Part shown: positions 1 to 8,097 of the stretch, in pieces | Numbering within the stretch: the first letter of the stretch is position 1 | Layout of the letters: every line of letters begins with the position of its first letter | Source of the DNA: JAFGUF01 sp040883315 | GTDB lineage: Bacteria > Bacillota > Clostridia > Christensenellales > UMGS416 | Reading direction: 5' to 3' | NCBI GenBank assembly: GCA_040883315.1 | Contig: JBFLKU010000015.1 | Coordinates: 1 to 64,000 of the forward strand | Length of the DNA stretch: 64,000 nucleotides | Notes under the pieces: generated by a model | Told to the model about the DNA's origin: nothing | The model's input: only the letters and a program-made list of their open reading frames with translations | The model's database searches: none | Program-made: the position numbers and the translations under genes

Positions 1-101
1 CAGAACCGCTGGTGCGAGTGATGATAGAAGGCGTTGATGAGGATATGATTAAGCATGATGCTGATTCGCTGGCTCAGTTGATTAGGCAAAAGTTTGCCTA
101 G
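1..101 (+). CDS. glmM: Phosphoglucosamine mutase, C-terminal end (partial)
   Basis: The window opens inside a plus-strand reading frame that starts before base 1 and stops at TAG 99-101. The visible peptide, about 32 residues, begins EPLVRVMIEGVDEDMIKHDA. This matches the end of the C-terminal domain of GlmM, where a conserved RPSGTEP phosphate-binding loop runs into xRVMxEG. GlmM converts glucosamine 6-phosphate to glucosamine 1-phosphate for peptidoglycan precursor synthesis in the cytosol. The short length limits certainty, but the EPLVRVMIEG string is characteristic. A terminator follows at 139-164. Confidence 0.72.
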   Translation, partial: EPLVRVMIEGVDEDMIKHDADSLAQLIRQKFA

Positions 102-138
102 TACAAATAGCTAAAATATCAATATGATTAGATTTTAC

Positions 139-165
139 AAAGTGGCTTTTCAGTCACTTTTTTTA
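139..165 (+). terminator. Intrinsic terminator after glmM
   Basis: Nine-base arms AAAGTGGCT (139-147) and AGTCACTTT (152-160) pair with one G-U wobble around loop TTTC. Together with the following bases this gives a run of seven T. It lies 38 bases after the glmM stop. Confidence 0.8.
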
Positions 166-207
166 TTTGAATTATGAAATACTAGAAATTAAATTGGTAT
201 AAAAATC

Positions 208-240
208 TAAAACCTCACTAAGTGCTTAGTGAGGTTTAGC
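208..240 (-). terminator. Intrinsic terminator for the lsrR-K-cupin-F arm
   Basis: A 13-bp perfect inverted repeat, AAACCTCACTAAG / CTTAGTGAGGTTT, lies beyond the lsrF stop. On the minus strand it is followed by TTTTAGATTTTTA, giving a T-rich tail. With the 139-165 hairpin it separates the convergent glmM and lsr units. Confidence 0.75.
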
Positions 241-302
241 TATGCAATGAACTTTTTTTAGTATTATGTTTGAAAAGTAGTAATTAAGAGGAGAAGTAAC
301 GA

Positions 303-1187
303 CTATTGATTTTTTAGTTCATTGTACATATCATATGCTTCTTTGCTGTCTATTCCGTCGTGCACGATAGCGCGCACTGCTTGAACCATTGCTATTGGGC
401 TATCTGATTGGAAAATGTTTCTACCCATGTCTACACCTGCAGCACCTCTTGACAATGCGTTGTAGCACATATCCAAGGCTTCTTTTTCAGGCAGCTTTTT
501 GCCGCCAGCAATAACAATTGGTACAGGACATGACGCTGTAACTGTTTCGAAATCATCGCAATAGTAGCATTTCACTATTTGTGCACCGAATTCTGCAATC
601 ATTCTGGTTGCCAATCGGAAATATTTCGGTGTTCTTTCCATTTCCTTGCCTACTGCTACCACACCCATTGTAGGTATACCGTATGAATTGCCTGTGTCTA
701 TAGCTTTTGAAATATTCTCTATTGATGAGAGCTGTCCTTTTGCACCTATGAATACCTGCATAGCCATACAGTCTGCATTCATTCTTACTGCTTCTTCTAT
801 GCTTACGCTTACTGTTTCAAAGCTAAGGTCATCATTGAGTATTGATGAGCCTGATGAGCAGCGAAGTGCCACAGCCTTTTGGTAGGATAGTGCAGGCTCT
901 ATGCATGCAGCTAGTGCACCGCGAGTACCCATGAATACATCGATATATGGTGCTAGAGGCGGTATTTTCAAGTCAAGTCTTTCAAGACCCGATGTAGGGC
1001 CTAAAAAGTATCCGTGGTCAAAGGCAAGCATCAGTGTTCTGCCGCTTTGTGGATTGAATATCTTTGATAGTCTGGACTTCATTCCCCATCCGTAGTTGTT
1101 GCAGCCTTTTACATGGAATCCATTGGTTTCCTGTGGAATTCCCACTCCGTAGTCTTTGGTTTCTTTAATATTATCTTTATCTGCCAT
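303..1187 (-). CDS. lsrF: 3-hydroxy-5-phosphonooxypentane-2,4-dione thiolase (phospho-AI-2 processing)
   Basis: LsrF acts last on imported phospho-AI-2, transferring an acetyl group to CoA from 3-hydroxy-5-phosphonooxypentane-2,4-dione. The protein (294 aa) follows E. coli LsrF closely: GWGMKSRLSKIFNP, then MLAFDHGYFLGPTSGLER (about 53-70), and near the end IVIAGGKKLPEKEALDMC and GVDMGRNIFQSD. Lys206 in AQIVKCYY corresponds to the class I aldolase Schiff-base lysine. I chose the ATG at 1187 because TAAGGAG sits just upstream and the product then begins MADKDNIKETKD, like E. coli LsrF. A longer frame opening at 1256 would overlap the previous gene. It is the last gene of the minus-strand lsr arm. 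Confidence 0.92.
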   Translation of the reverse strand: MADKDNIKETKDYGVGIPQETNGFHVKGCNNYGWGMKSRLSKIFNPQSGRTLMLAFDHGYFLGPTSGLERLDLKIPPLAPYIDVFMGTRGALAACIEPALSYQKAVALRCSSGSSILNDDLSFETVSVSIEEAVRMNADCMAMQVFIGAKGQLSSIENISKAIDTGNSYGIPTMGVVAVGKEMERTPKYFRLATRMIAEFGAQIVKCYYCDDFETVTASCPVPIVIAGGKKLPEKEALDMCYNALSRGAAGVDMGRNIFQSDSPIAMVQAVRAIVHDGIDSKEAYDMYNELKNQ

Positions 1188-1248
1188 TTTTTTTATCTCC
1201 TTATAAAATTTATCTAAATCATTTTGTTTGGCTATGTTAAAACATTGC

Positions 1249-1587
1249 CTAGTCAACCTCTACCTTATCCTGCAATTGGAAAGGAGCAAGCATAAATACA
1301 GCCTTCATTGGCTCATCATAATTGTTCATCAAATGGTGGGTTTCGCCTGGCTCTGCTGTGATTAAATCTCCGGGCACACAATTATATATTGTTCCATCTA
1401 TTGATATGTCTACTTTTCCTTCCAAGATTAAAAAGCTCTCTTCCATAATGTTGTGGAAATGGTTTTTAAAGTCCTGTCCCGGTTGTAAAACTACAACTCC
1501 GGCGCTCAGCCTCGGTCCCTTTCTTAAATACTTTGGTCCGCTATCACCAAAGCGATACTCTCTATCTTTTTCTTTTACTAATTGCAT
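1249..1587 (-). CDS. Small cupin protein in the lsr operon (lsrG position)
   Basis: This single-domain cupin (112 aa) has motif 1 with His43, His45 and Glu49/50 in HFHNIMEESFLILEG, and motif 2 in PGDLITAEPGETHH (His84/85). A metal-binding site is therefore likely. It lies between lsrK and lsrF in the same operon, the place where enterobacteria carry lsrG. LsrG isomerises phospho-AI-2 and is an unrelated ferredoxin-like ABM-fold protein. By position (inference) this cupin could be a non-homologous isomerase, or a sugar-phosphate binding or epimerising enzyme. The start has GAGAGG upstream. The cupin fold is certain and the role is not. Confidence 0.8.
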   Translation of the reverse strand: MQLVKEKDREYRFGDSGPKYLRKGPRLSAGVVVLQPGQDFKNHFHNIMEESFLILEGKVDISIDGTIYNCVPGDLITAEPGETHHLMNNYDEPMKAVFMLAPFQLQDKVEVD

Positions 1588-1620
1588 GTTACACCTCTCG
1601 TATCAATATATTTTTACAAC

Positions 1621-3186
1621 TTATAGCCCGGGAGCCTTCCACATATGAGATATAAGTCCTCTGTCCGAATTAAACATTTGTGTTTTGTTAATCTCTTTCC
1701 ACGTATCATATATTTCTAAATATTTTTTATGGTTCTCCATGTTTGGAGTATATTCTTTTTCAAACTGTACCAATTGTTTGGCTGCATCCTCTATGCTGGC
1801 GTATAAGCCCGCACCGACACCTGCGCATATGGATGTACCTAGAGCGGTGGCTTCCTTAACCTTTGGAACTTTCACCTTTGCACCCAGAACGTCCGATACA
1901 ATCTGACACCATAAATCACTCTGTGAAGCTCCGGATGCGAATATTACTTCATCTATTTTTTTGCCGGTTGTTTCGCTTATTATCTTGGAATGTCCAAGAG
2001 TTACTAGCGCTGCATTTTCCATTAAGGCTCTGTAGAATGCTCCTTTAGTGTATTTCTCGGGGTCGATTCCGAAATTCACAAATGCGGGGGAAGCATGTTT
2101 CCACTCTTTGTAGTCCATAACGCTAGAGAATGAGCACAGTATACCGTGTGAGCCAACAGGCACTTTTGCAGCCTGCTCTTCAAGCAGAGTGTATGCCGAT
2201 ATGTTTTTTTTCTTTGCTAGCTCTTTTTCCGTTTCGCAGAATGCATCTCTAAACCACCTCATTACTAAACCGGGGAAAAATGCTATCATTTCATACTGCC
2301 AAGTATTTTCGAGTATGTGGCAGTTGACGCGAAGCCTGCAGTCTTCATCTACCTCAGGGGTATCAACGTTATACTCCAACTGCCAGAAACTTCCCCCGAA
2401 AAGTGCAGCCTGGCCAGATGAACATACACCTACGCCTACACATCCTAGGTTTGCGTCTCCGCCGCCTGCAACAATAAGGCATTCCTCGGATAATCCAAAC
2501 TCCTCTGCCATTTCGCGCAAAATTTTACCGATTGGCTTGCCGCATTCGTATACATCAGGATATATATCCTCTTTTAGTCCGCACTTTTTTGCGATTTGAT
2601 TGTCCCATTTGCGGCTTGAAAGATTGAACATTCCGGTTGTGCATCCATTAGAAGGCTCTACTGAGAGGATTCCTGTTAATTTATAGGTTATCCAATCATT
2701 TAGCATTGTTACTGATGCAACTTTTTCATATACTTCAGGCATATGGTTTTTCACCCATAGTATTCTAGGAAGAGCACCAAGAGCAAAGGTTTGCCCTGAT
2801 TCTTCGTATATATCCTTTTCGATGTCATCACTTAACGCTTTTAGCTGCTTTACTTCCTCATCTGCTCTGGCATCTACATTTGCACAGGCCCAGATTTCTT
2901 TCCCTGAAGAATCGTATAGTACAATACCCTCTCTCATGCTGGTAGAGGAAATGGCTATGATATCCTTTGGGTTGATTTTTGATGTCTTGATGCTCTCTTT
3001 TACACAGTTCATCATTATTTGATAATTCTTATCGACATCGAAATCCATGGAATTTGGATATCTCGGGTCTTCGTTGTGTGTCCATTCCTGCTGAGACACA
3101 GATATCTGGTTGCCTTCAACATCAAATATTACCGAGCGAAGGCTTCCCGTTCCTGCGTCTATAGCCATTAGATATTTGCTCATCAT
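1621..3186 (-). CDS. lsrK: Autoinducer-2 kinase (FGGY family)
   Basis: LsrK phosphorylates the ring-opened form of AI-2 (DPD) after import, trapping it and producing the ligand that inactivates LsrR. The 521-aa length fits the family. The N-terminal phosphate-binding motif DAGTGS is at about 10-15, followed by SMREGIVLY and IWACANVDARAD. MRWFRDAFC, YTLLEEQAAKVP and the C-terminal end MWKAPGL are all LsrK hallmarks. Two ATGs are possible: 3186, only 3 nt from AGGAG, or 3183, 6 nt from it. The second is better spaced and gives MSKYLMAID. The gene follows lsrR with a short gap. Confidence 0.94.
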   Translation of the reverse strand: MMSKYLMAIDAGTGSLRSVIFDVEGNQISVSQQEWTHNEDPRYPNSMDFDVDKNYQIMMNCVKESIKTSKINPKDIIAISSTSMREGIVLYDSSGKEIWACANVDARADEEVKQLKALSDDIEKDIYEESGQTFALGALPRILWVKNHMPEVYEKVASVTMLNDWITYKLTGILSVEPSNGCTTGMFNLSSRKWDNQIAKKCGLKEDIYPDVYECGKPIGKILREMAEEFGLSEECLIVAGGGDANLGCVGVGVCSSGQAALFGGSFWQLEYNVDTPEVDEDCRLRVNCHILENTWQYEMIAFFPGLVMRWFRDAFCETEKELAKKKNISAYTLLEEQAAKVPVGSHGILCSFSSVMDYKEWKHASPAFVNFGIDPEKYTKGAFYRALMENAALVTLGHSKIISETTGKKIDEVIFASGASQSDLWCQIVSDVLGAKVKVPKVKEATALGTSICAGVGAGLYASIEDAAKQLVQFEKEYTPNMENHKKYLEIYDTWKEINKTQMFNSDRGLISHMWKAPGL

Positions 3187-3207
3187 TTTCTCCTAAATCA
3201 AATTATA

Positions 3208-4134
3208 TTAATAATCCAGCAGACTTTGTGCTGTGTCTTCATCAGTTATAAATACATTTACTAGCTTTCCTACAAGTGCGGAATGGATTGCGTCCAGTTT
3301 ATCTTTGCCTCCGGCAACTCCTATCACCTTTTTGCCGTTTTTAAGCAAAGAGATATCGGAGCTGATTAGTCTTTCGTTTAAAGAGTTTTCAATTATGTTT
3401 CCGTCTTTATCATAGAAATGGCTTAAAATATCTCCTACTGCTCCTTGCATTTGAAGAAGAACCAGATCGTTATTGCTTACTATATTATATTTAAATATTG
3501 TAGCTGTATTTGTTACGGCACCTATTCCCACTACAGACATAGATGCTAGCTGCGTCATATCAAGTATCTCTTTTATTGATGTTTCCTTTAATATAGTCTG
3601 TGCCACTTCTTTGCTGGAAGCAACCAAAGGGGCAGGTACTACATAAATATTTGGAGTGGGAGATGAAGTATTTTTTTTATGTGCACCATTTATAATAGAT
3701 GATGTGTAAAAAGAAACTCCGCCAGATAGTGAAACCAAAGACAATGGTTTTTCGACTGCATATATTAAATGACTGACTGTTTTGGAGACTGTGTCTCCGT
3801 AGCCTATATTAATATAATCGCCAGCTTTGCTTTTTTCTTCTATATATTGTGCTGCTGCCTGTGCAATTGTATCATTTAAATCATCATTGCCGGATGTCGG
3901 CACAACGAATACATCTTCTAGTCCATACTTTTCCATAAGCTGAATTTCAGACTTTATGCTGTTTTCAGCACTCTTATTTATCTTGAATTGAACCACGCCC
4001 TCTGTTTTTGCTTGATTCAAATACTTTACTACCTTCATACGGGAAATATCCAATTTTTCAGCTATTTGCTGCTGGGTCAAATTGTCTATATAGTAGAACC
4101 ATGCTATTTTCATAATTAAGTTACTCTCGCGCAT
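3208..4134 (-). CDS. lsrR: LsrR-type transcriptional repressor (SorC/DeoR family)
   Basis: The N-terminal helix-turn-helix (about 1-58) contains LTQQQIAEKLDISRMKVVKY. The rest is a SorC-type sugar-phosphate-binding domain with IGYGDTVSKTVSHL, VSLSGGVSFY and GVAGGKDKLDAIHSAL. In known systems LsrR represses both lsr arms until phospho-AI-2 binds. It is the first gene of the minus-strand arm and divergent from lsrA. AAGGCGGG stands upstream of the ATG. Repeated AAACAAATGTTT-like sites in the 4135-4436 control region are candidate operators, so autoregulation is likely. Confidence 0.92.
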   Translation of the reverse strand: MRESNLIMKIAWFYYIDNLTQQQIAEKLDISRMKVVKYLNQAKTEGVVQFKINKSAENSIKSEIQLMEKYGLEDVFVVPTSGNDDLNDTIAQAAAQYIEEKSKAGDYINIGYGDTVSKTVSHLIYAVEKPLSLVSLSGGVSFYTSSIINGAHKKNTSSPTPNIYVVPAPLVASSKEVAQTILKETSIKEILDMTQLASMSVVGIGAVTNTATIFKYNIVSNNDLVLLQMQGAVGDILSHFYDKDGNIIENSLNERLISSDISLLKNGKKVIGVAGGKDKLDAIHSALVGKLVNVFITDEDTAQSLLDY

Positions 4135-4188
4135 AATGTTCCCGCCTTTGTTGATATTTACATTTTATCCGCCTCGAAACAAATGTTT

Positions 4189-4217
4189 ATACTATATAAA
4201 GATTAAAAATTAAACAA
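4189..4217 (-). promoter_or_regulatory. lsrR: Predicted lsrR promoter
   Basis: On the minus strand TTGTTT (4217-4212) is 17 bases from TAGTAT (4194-4189). Motif copy 4212-4223 overlaps the -35 and copy 4177-4188 lies at the expected start of transcription. Confidence 0.5.
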
Positions 4218-4314
4218 ATGTTAGACATGCGATAATATGTTTATTAATATATTGAGTATATCAGCTAAAAACGTGGTTGTCAACGAAAAGAATACAAAAA
4301 ATATTATATTTTTG

Positions 4315-4343
4315 TTGACAAATTGCACAAAGTGAATTATTAT
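4315..4343 (+). promoter_or_regulatory. lsrA: Predicted lsrA promoter
   Basis: A perfect TTGACA (4315-4320) is followed after 17 bases by TATTAT (4338-4343), one mismatch from consensus. Two operator-like motifs lie just downstream, at 4349-4360 and 4368-4379, placed to block initiation. Confidence 0.75.
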
Positions 4344-4436
4344 TGAAGAAACAAATGATTTGAAAGCAAACATATGTTGGAAAATGACTGTATTACTGTA
4401 TATCTAGTCAAAATAACCTAAAGAAGTGAGGACGAT

Positions 4437-5960
4437 ATGGGAAAAAGCGATAAAAATGAAAAGCTTTTACGCGTAGAAAAGATATATAAGTCCTTTGGCA
4501 GCAACGTTGTTCTTCGCGGCATTGATATGGAGCTGAAGTCCGGCGAAGTGCTGGCACTGATTGGCGGCAACGGAGCAGGCAAGAGTACCCTTATGAAAAT
4601 CATTATGGGTATTTATCAATGCGACAAAGGAAATATATACGTTAACGATAAACTTTTGCATTTGTCGAATGCATCGGCTGCATTGGCAGCAGGCATATAT
4701 ATGGTTCCTCAGGAGCCTATGCTTTTTCCGAATATGACAGTTGAAGAAAATATATCAATGGGCTTTAAGGGAAAGCAGTCCGAGCTAAGAAAAAAAATAG
4801 TTGAGCTGATGAAAAGCATTGGCTGGGAGCTGGATCTGGAACGAAGCGCGAGCAGCTTATCAATCGCCGAGCAGACTCTAGTGGAGATTATAAGAGGACT
4901 TTTGAGAGAGGCCAGAATACTTATACTAGATGAGCCAACATCTGCATTGACATTTGACGAGGTAGAAAGCTTCTTTAAGGTGGTTAAAGACCTTAGAGAA
5001 AAAGGAATAGGTATTATATATATTACTCACAGATTGGCAGAAGTATTTGAAATAGCTACACATGTTTCCATAATGTGTGACGGAGTAATCACATTAAATG
5101 GTCCTGTAAGCGAGTTTAACAGAGATATGCTGATACAAGGGCTGCTGCCATCTAGCGGCGAGCAAAAAGAAAGAGTTGAAATTGAAAGAAAACCTATCGA
5201 TTATGAAAAGCTGAATCCTGTATTTGAATTAAAAGATTATTGCGGATATGGATTCAACAATATATCGCTTAAAGTATATCCGGGAGAAATTCTGGGGCTT
5301 GCCGGCGTCGTAGGCGCAGGACGCACAGAGCTGGTGAGAACAATATTCGGAAGAGACAAAACCCTTTGTGGAAAAGTGAAATTGGACGGCAAAGACATTA
5401 CTGGCATGAAAACAAATAGTGTTTTGAAAGCGGGAATAAATTTAGTTCCTGAAGACAGACATAATCATGGGCTATTTAAAATAAGTGCAGTAAGCGAAAA
5501 TATAACGGCATCTATGCTGGACGGAAAAGAGATGGGCAAATTTATCCTGAATAAAGCTAAGGAACAGGAATTAACCAGCAAGTACGTACGTGATTTTAGA
5601 ATAAAGGTGACAGACAATATGCAGATGGCAGGAAGCCTATCCGGAGGGAACCAACAGAAAGTAGTAATAGGCAAATCGCTTTCTACTCTTCCTAAGCTGG
5701 TGATTTTGGACGAACCTACAAGGGGAATAGACGCCGCTGCACGTATGGATGTGTATAGAATAATTTATCAATTGAGAAGCCAAGGTGTGGCAATATTGCT
5801 GATTTCATCAGATTTAGAAGAAATAGTGGAACTGGCAGACAGAAGTATTTCAGTATTTAATGGCAGGATAAATGCAGAGTTCTCAAAGCAAGAGACGATT
5901 ATGGATAATCTGACTGCAGCATCCTTTGGAATACATAAAGAAAAGGAGGCAGTACAATGA
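4437..5960 (+). CDS. lsrA: AI-2 ABC importer, ATP-binding subunit (two ABC domains)
   Basis: This 507-aa protein has two ATP-binding cassettes in tandem, as usual for ribose/AI-2 class importers. Domain 1 has Walker A GGNGAGKST (43-51), a degenerate signature LSIAEQ (about 141) and Walker B ILILDEP (about 161). Domain 2 has the usual degenerate P-loop VVGAGRTEL and a full signature LSGGNQQK, then LVILDEPTRGID. It energises AI-2 uptake with LsrC and LsrD at the membrane. The start has GAGG upstream. The stop overlaps the lsrC start by four bases (ATGA), so the two are translationally coupled. Confidence 0.92.
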   Translation: MGKSDKNEKLLRVEKIYKSFGSNVVLRGIDMELKSGEVLALIGGNGAGKSTLMKIIMGIYQCDKGNIYVNDKLLHLSNASAALAAGIYMVPQEPMLFPNMTVEENISMGFKGKQSELRKKIVELMKSIGWELDLERSASSLSIAEQTLVEIIRGLLREARILILDEPTSALTFDEVESFFKVVKDLREKGIGIIYITHRLAEVFEIATHVSIMCDGVITLNGPVSEFNRDMLIQGLLPSSGEQKERVEIERKPIDYEKLNPVFELKDYCGYGFNNISLKVYPGEILGLAGVVGAGRTELVRTIFGRDKTLCGKVKLDGKDITGMKTNSVLKAGINLVPEDRHNHGLFKISAVSENITASMLDGKEMGKFILNKAKEQELTSKYVRDFRIKVTDNMQMAGSLSGGNQQKVVIGKSLSTLPKLVILDEPTRGIDAAARMDVYRIIYQLRSQGVAILLISSDLEEIVELADRSISVFNGRINAEFSKQETIMDNLTAASFGIHKEKEAVQ

Positions 5961-6979
5961 GTTTGCTTAAAAAGCTAAGTAGAGCAAGATGGCTGTCAAG
6001 CTTCATTTTCTTGATTGTATTGTTTGTAATAACAGGCATAATTAATCCTTCGTTTTTAAGCTATTCGAATATAGTTAGTGCATTTAACAGCAGCGTTGTT
6101 TTTACGCTTCTGGCAGTGGGAATAGCATTTGTAATAATGACTGGTGAGATAGATGTATCTATAGGCTCTACCATGGGTCTGTCTGCAGCGATAGCAGGAA
6201 CTATTGCCCAAAGAGGTGGTAGCATAGCAGAAATGCTTCTATATGCGGCAATATTGGGAATAGCTGTAGGTGCAATAAACGGCGTGGGTGTAGCAATTAT
6301 AAAAGTACCATCCTTGATATTTACTCTTGGTATTATGGGGATTGTAAGGGGTCTGGTATATGTTTATTCAGATGGTCGTACGGTAGAAAACTTTGCAGGA
6401 GACTTTACGAATCTGGGAAGCAAAACAATATTTGCGGATATAACTATATACTATGCAATAGTTATTGTAGTAGTTATAGCAGGTCACTTTATTTTGACTA
6501 GGACCAGAAGCGGTAAAAACTTCATTGCGGTAGGAGACAACATAGGAGGAGCTACATTGATAGGTATTCCTGTGGTTTGGACAAAAATGCTGGCATACAT
6601 CCTATCCGGAATATTTGCAGCGATTGCTGGAGTGGCGTTTGCTTCAAAATATGGACAAGTAAATATAGTTGCAGGCTCGGGATATGAAATGTCTGCAATA
6701 GCAGCGTGTGTATTAGGCGGAATAAGCCTATCCGGCGGGTTGGGAAGCGTATTGGGCGCTGGAATCGGTGCCGTGATTATGTCTGCAATCAGCAGACTGC
6801 TGGTATTCATCGGTCTTTCATCGGATTTTGATAACACAATAAAAGGCATTATGCTAATTACTATAGTTGTGGCTGATGCATTGATGAATACGCGTTCTGT
6901 GGAAAAAGCAAGACGTGAAAGACTCTCGGCAAGAGCATCAAGCCATAATGATGTGAAGGTAGGTAGCGACGATGAATAA
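5957..6979 (+). CDS. lsrC: AI-2 ABC importer permease
   Basis: This is a hydrophobic permease of the ribose/AI-2 family (340 aa) with many membrane segments from about residue 15 to 310. It has the family motifs GEIDVSIGSTMGLSAAIAG near the N-terminus and AIAACVLGGISLSGGLGSV in the cytoplasmic loop that contacts the ATPase. It forms the membrane channel with LsrD. It overlaps lsrA by 4 bases and lsrD by 8 bases. The assignment to lsrC rather than generic rbsC rests on operon context. Confidence 0.9.
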   Translation: MSLLKKLSRARWLSSFIFLIVLFVITGIINPSFLSYSNIVSAFNSSVVFTLLAVGIAFVIMTGEIDVSIGSTMGLSAAIAGTIAQRGGSIAEMLLYAAILGIAVGAINGVGVAIIKVPSLIFTLGIMGIVRGLVYVYSDGRTVENFAGDFTNLGSKTIFADITIYYAIVIVVVIAGHFILTRTRSGKNFIAVGDNIGGATLIGIPVVWTKMLAYILSGIFAAIAGVAFASKYGQVNIVAGSGYEMSAIAACVLGGISLSGGLGSVLGAGIGAVIMSAISRLLVFIGLSSDFDNTIKGIMLITIVVADALMNTRSVEKARRERLSARASSHNDVKVGSDDE

Positions 6980-8030
6980 TGGATTTAAGCAAAAGATGAA
7001 AGCAATGGTTTCAAGATGGGAATTTGTTCTGGTAATGTTCCTTGTTGCTGAATTTGTAATATTTGGAGCAGCTGATTTCCAAAAATTCATGAGACTGCCA
7101 TCGATATTTTCAAGCATAAATAACTATATAAGCATTTGCATAATTTCGCTTTTCGTCACTTTTGTTATGATAACAGGCGGAATAGATATTCAGGCTAGCT
7201 CTATTGTTGGATTGACATCAATAGTAATCGGTGTACTATGGAGCGATGCAGGGCTGAATATATGGATGGCTGTATTGCTGGCAATAGTAACAGCAGGATT
7301 ATGCGGCGCATTATCAGGATTTTTGGTTGCGTACTGCAATGTTCAACCTATGGTTGTGACGCTTGGAGGAAGCTTTCTATTCTCGGGGCTGGCACTTTTG
7401 GTTTCAGGGCTTTCGGAGACTCCTGCATACAAAGGCATAAACGGATTCCCGGGGAAGAGCGCAGCAGGAGATTTTGTTTCATTCAGAGCATTGGGTAAAT
7501 TCAAGCTATTTGATGTGATTCCTATTCAGATAATAATATATGTAGCATTGATATTAATATGCTATTGGCTTCTTCATAAATCAAGATACGGGCGCAAAGT
7601 ATTTCTAGTAGGAGTTAACAGAAAAGCAGCAGAGTATTCAGGAGTGAACAGCAGATGGGTGATAATGAGCACATATATTTTGACAGGTGTCGGCGCAGCT
7701 ATAGCAGGAGTACTGCTGACTGCCAATGTAGACTCTGCAAAATATAATCTCGGCTCTACTTTCACGCTTTCAATAATCACAGCTGTAGTACTTGGAGGTA
7801 CATTATCGACAGGCGGAAAAGGCAGCGTGATAGGCACAGCATTGGCAGCAATAGTAATATGCATTCTGCGCTACGGACTGCCGCTATGCTTTGGAGTGAG
7901 CACTCAGAACCTAGATTTGCCAATTGGCATTATGCTGGTGATTGTTGTTTCGGCACGTGAACTGGCAGCTAACCCAAAGGTATCGTCCCATATAAAGAGG
8001 ATGTTAAAAAGAGAGAAAAAAGAGATATAA
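6972..8030 (+). CDS. lsrD: AI-2 ABC importer permease
   Basis: This is the second permease (352 aa) of the same family, with TGGIDIQASSIVGLTSIVIG and a later VVLGGTLSTGGKGSVIGTA loop. The C-terminus is basic (HIKRMLKREKKEI) and probably cytosolic. It pairs with LsrC as a heterodimeric channel. It begins inside the end of lsrC and is followed by a 67-base gap before lsrB. Confidence 0.9.
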   Translation: MNNGFKQKMKAMVSRWEFVLVMFLVAEFVIFGAADFQKFMRLPSIFSSINNYISICIISLFVTFVMITGGIDIQASSIVGLTSIVIGVLWSDAGLNIWMAVLLAIVTAGLCGALSGFLVAYCNVQPMVVTLGGSFLFSGLALLVSGLSETPAYKGINGFPGKSAAGDFVSFRALGKFKLFDVIPIQIIIYVALILICYWLLHKSRYGRKVFLVGVNRKAAEYSGVNSRWVIMSTYILTGVGAAIAGVLLTANVDSAKYNLGSTFTLSIITAVVLGGTLSTGGKGSVIGTALAAIVICILRYGLPLCFGVSTQNLDLPIGIMLVIVVSARELAANPKVSSHIKRMLKREKKEI

Positions 8031-8043
8031 GGTGCATATAAGT

Positions 8044-8065
8044 TTAGGGTATTTACTTACTCTAA
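8044..8065 (+). other. lsrB: Small stem-loop between lsrD and lsrB
   Basis: TTAGGGTA (8044-8051) pairs with TACTCTAA (8058-8065) with one G-U wobble and a 6-base loop. There is no T tract. It could protect or set the level of the lsrB part of the transcript, since binding proteins are needed in excess over permeases. This is inferred from position. Confidence 0.4.
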
Positions 8066-8097
8066 GTATAAATAAACATAATAACAAGGAGGATACA

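Larger units (their letters stand above)
4135..4436. promoter_or_regulatory. Divergent lsrR/lsrA control region
   Basis: The region is non-coding and AT-rich. It holds a strong plus promoter for lsrA, a weaker minus promoter for lsrR and four copies of a 12-base AAACAAATGTTT-like motif: 4177-4188, 4212-4223, 4349-4360 and 4368-4379. Two copies fall on each promoter, as expected for a shared repressor. Confidence 0.75.
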
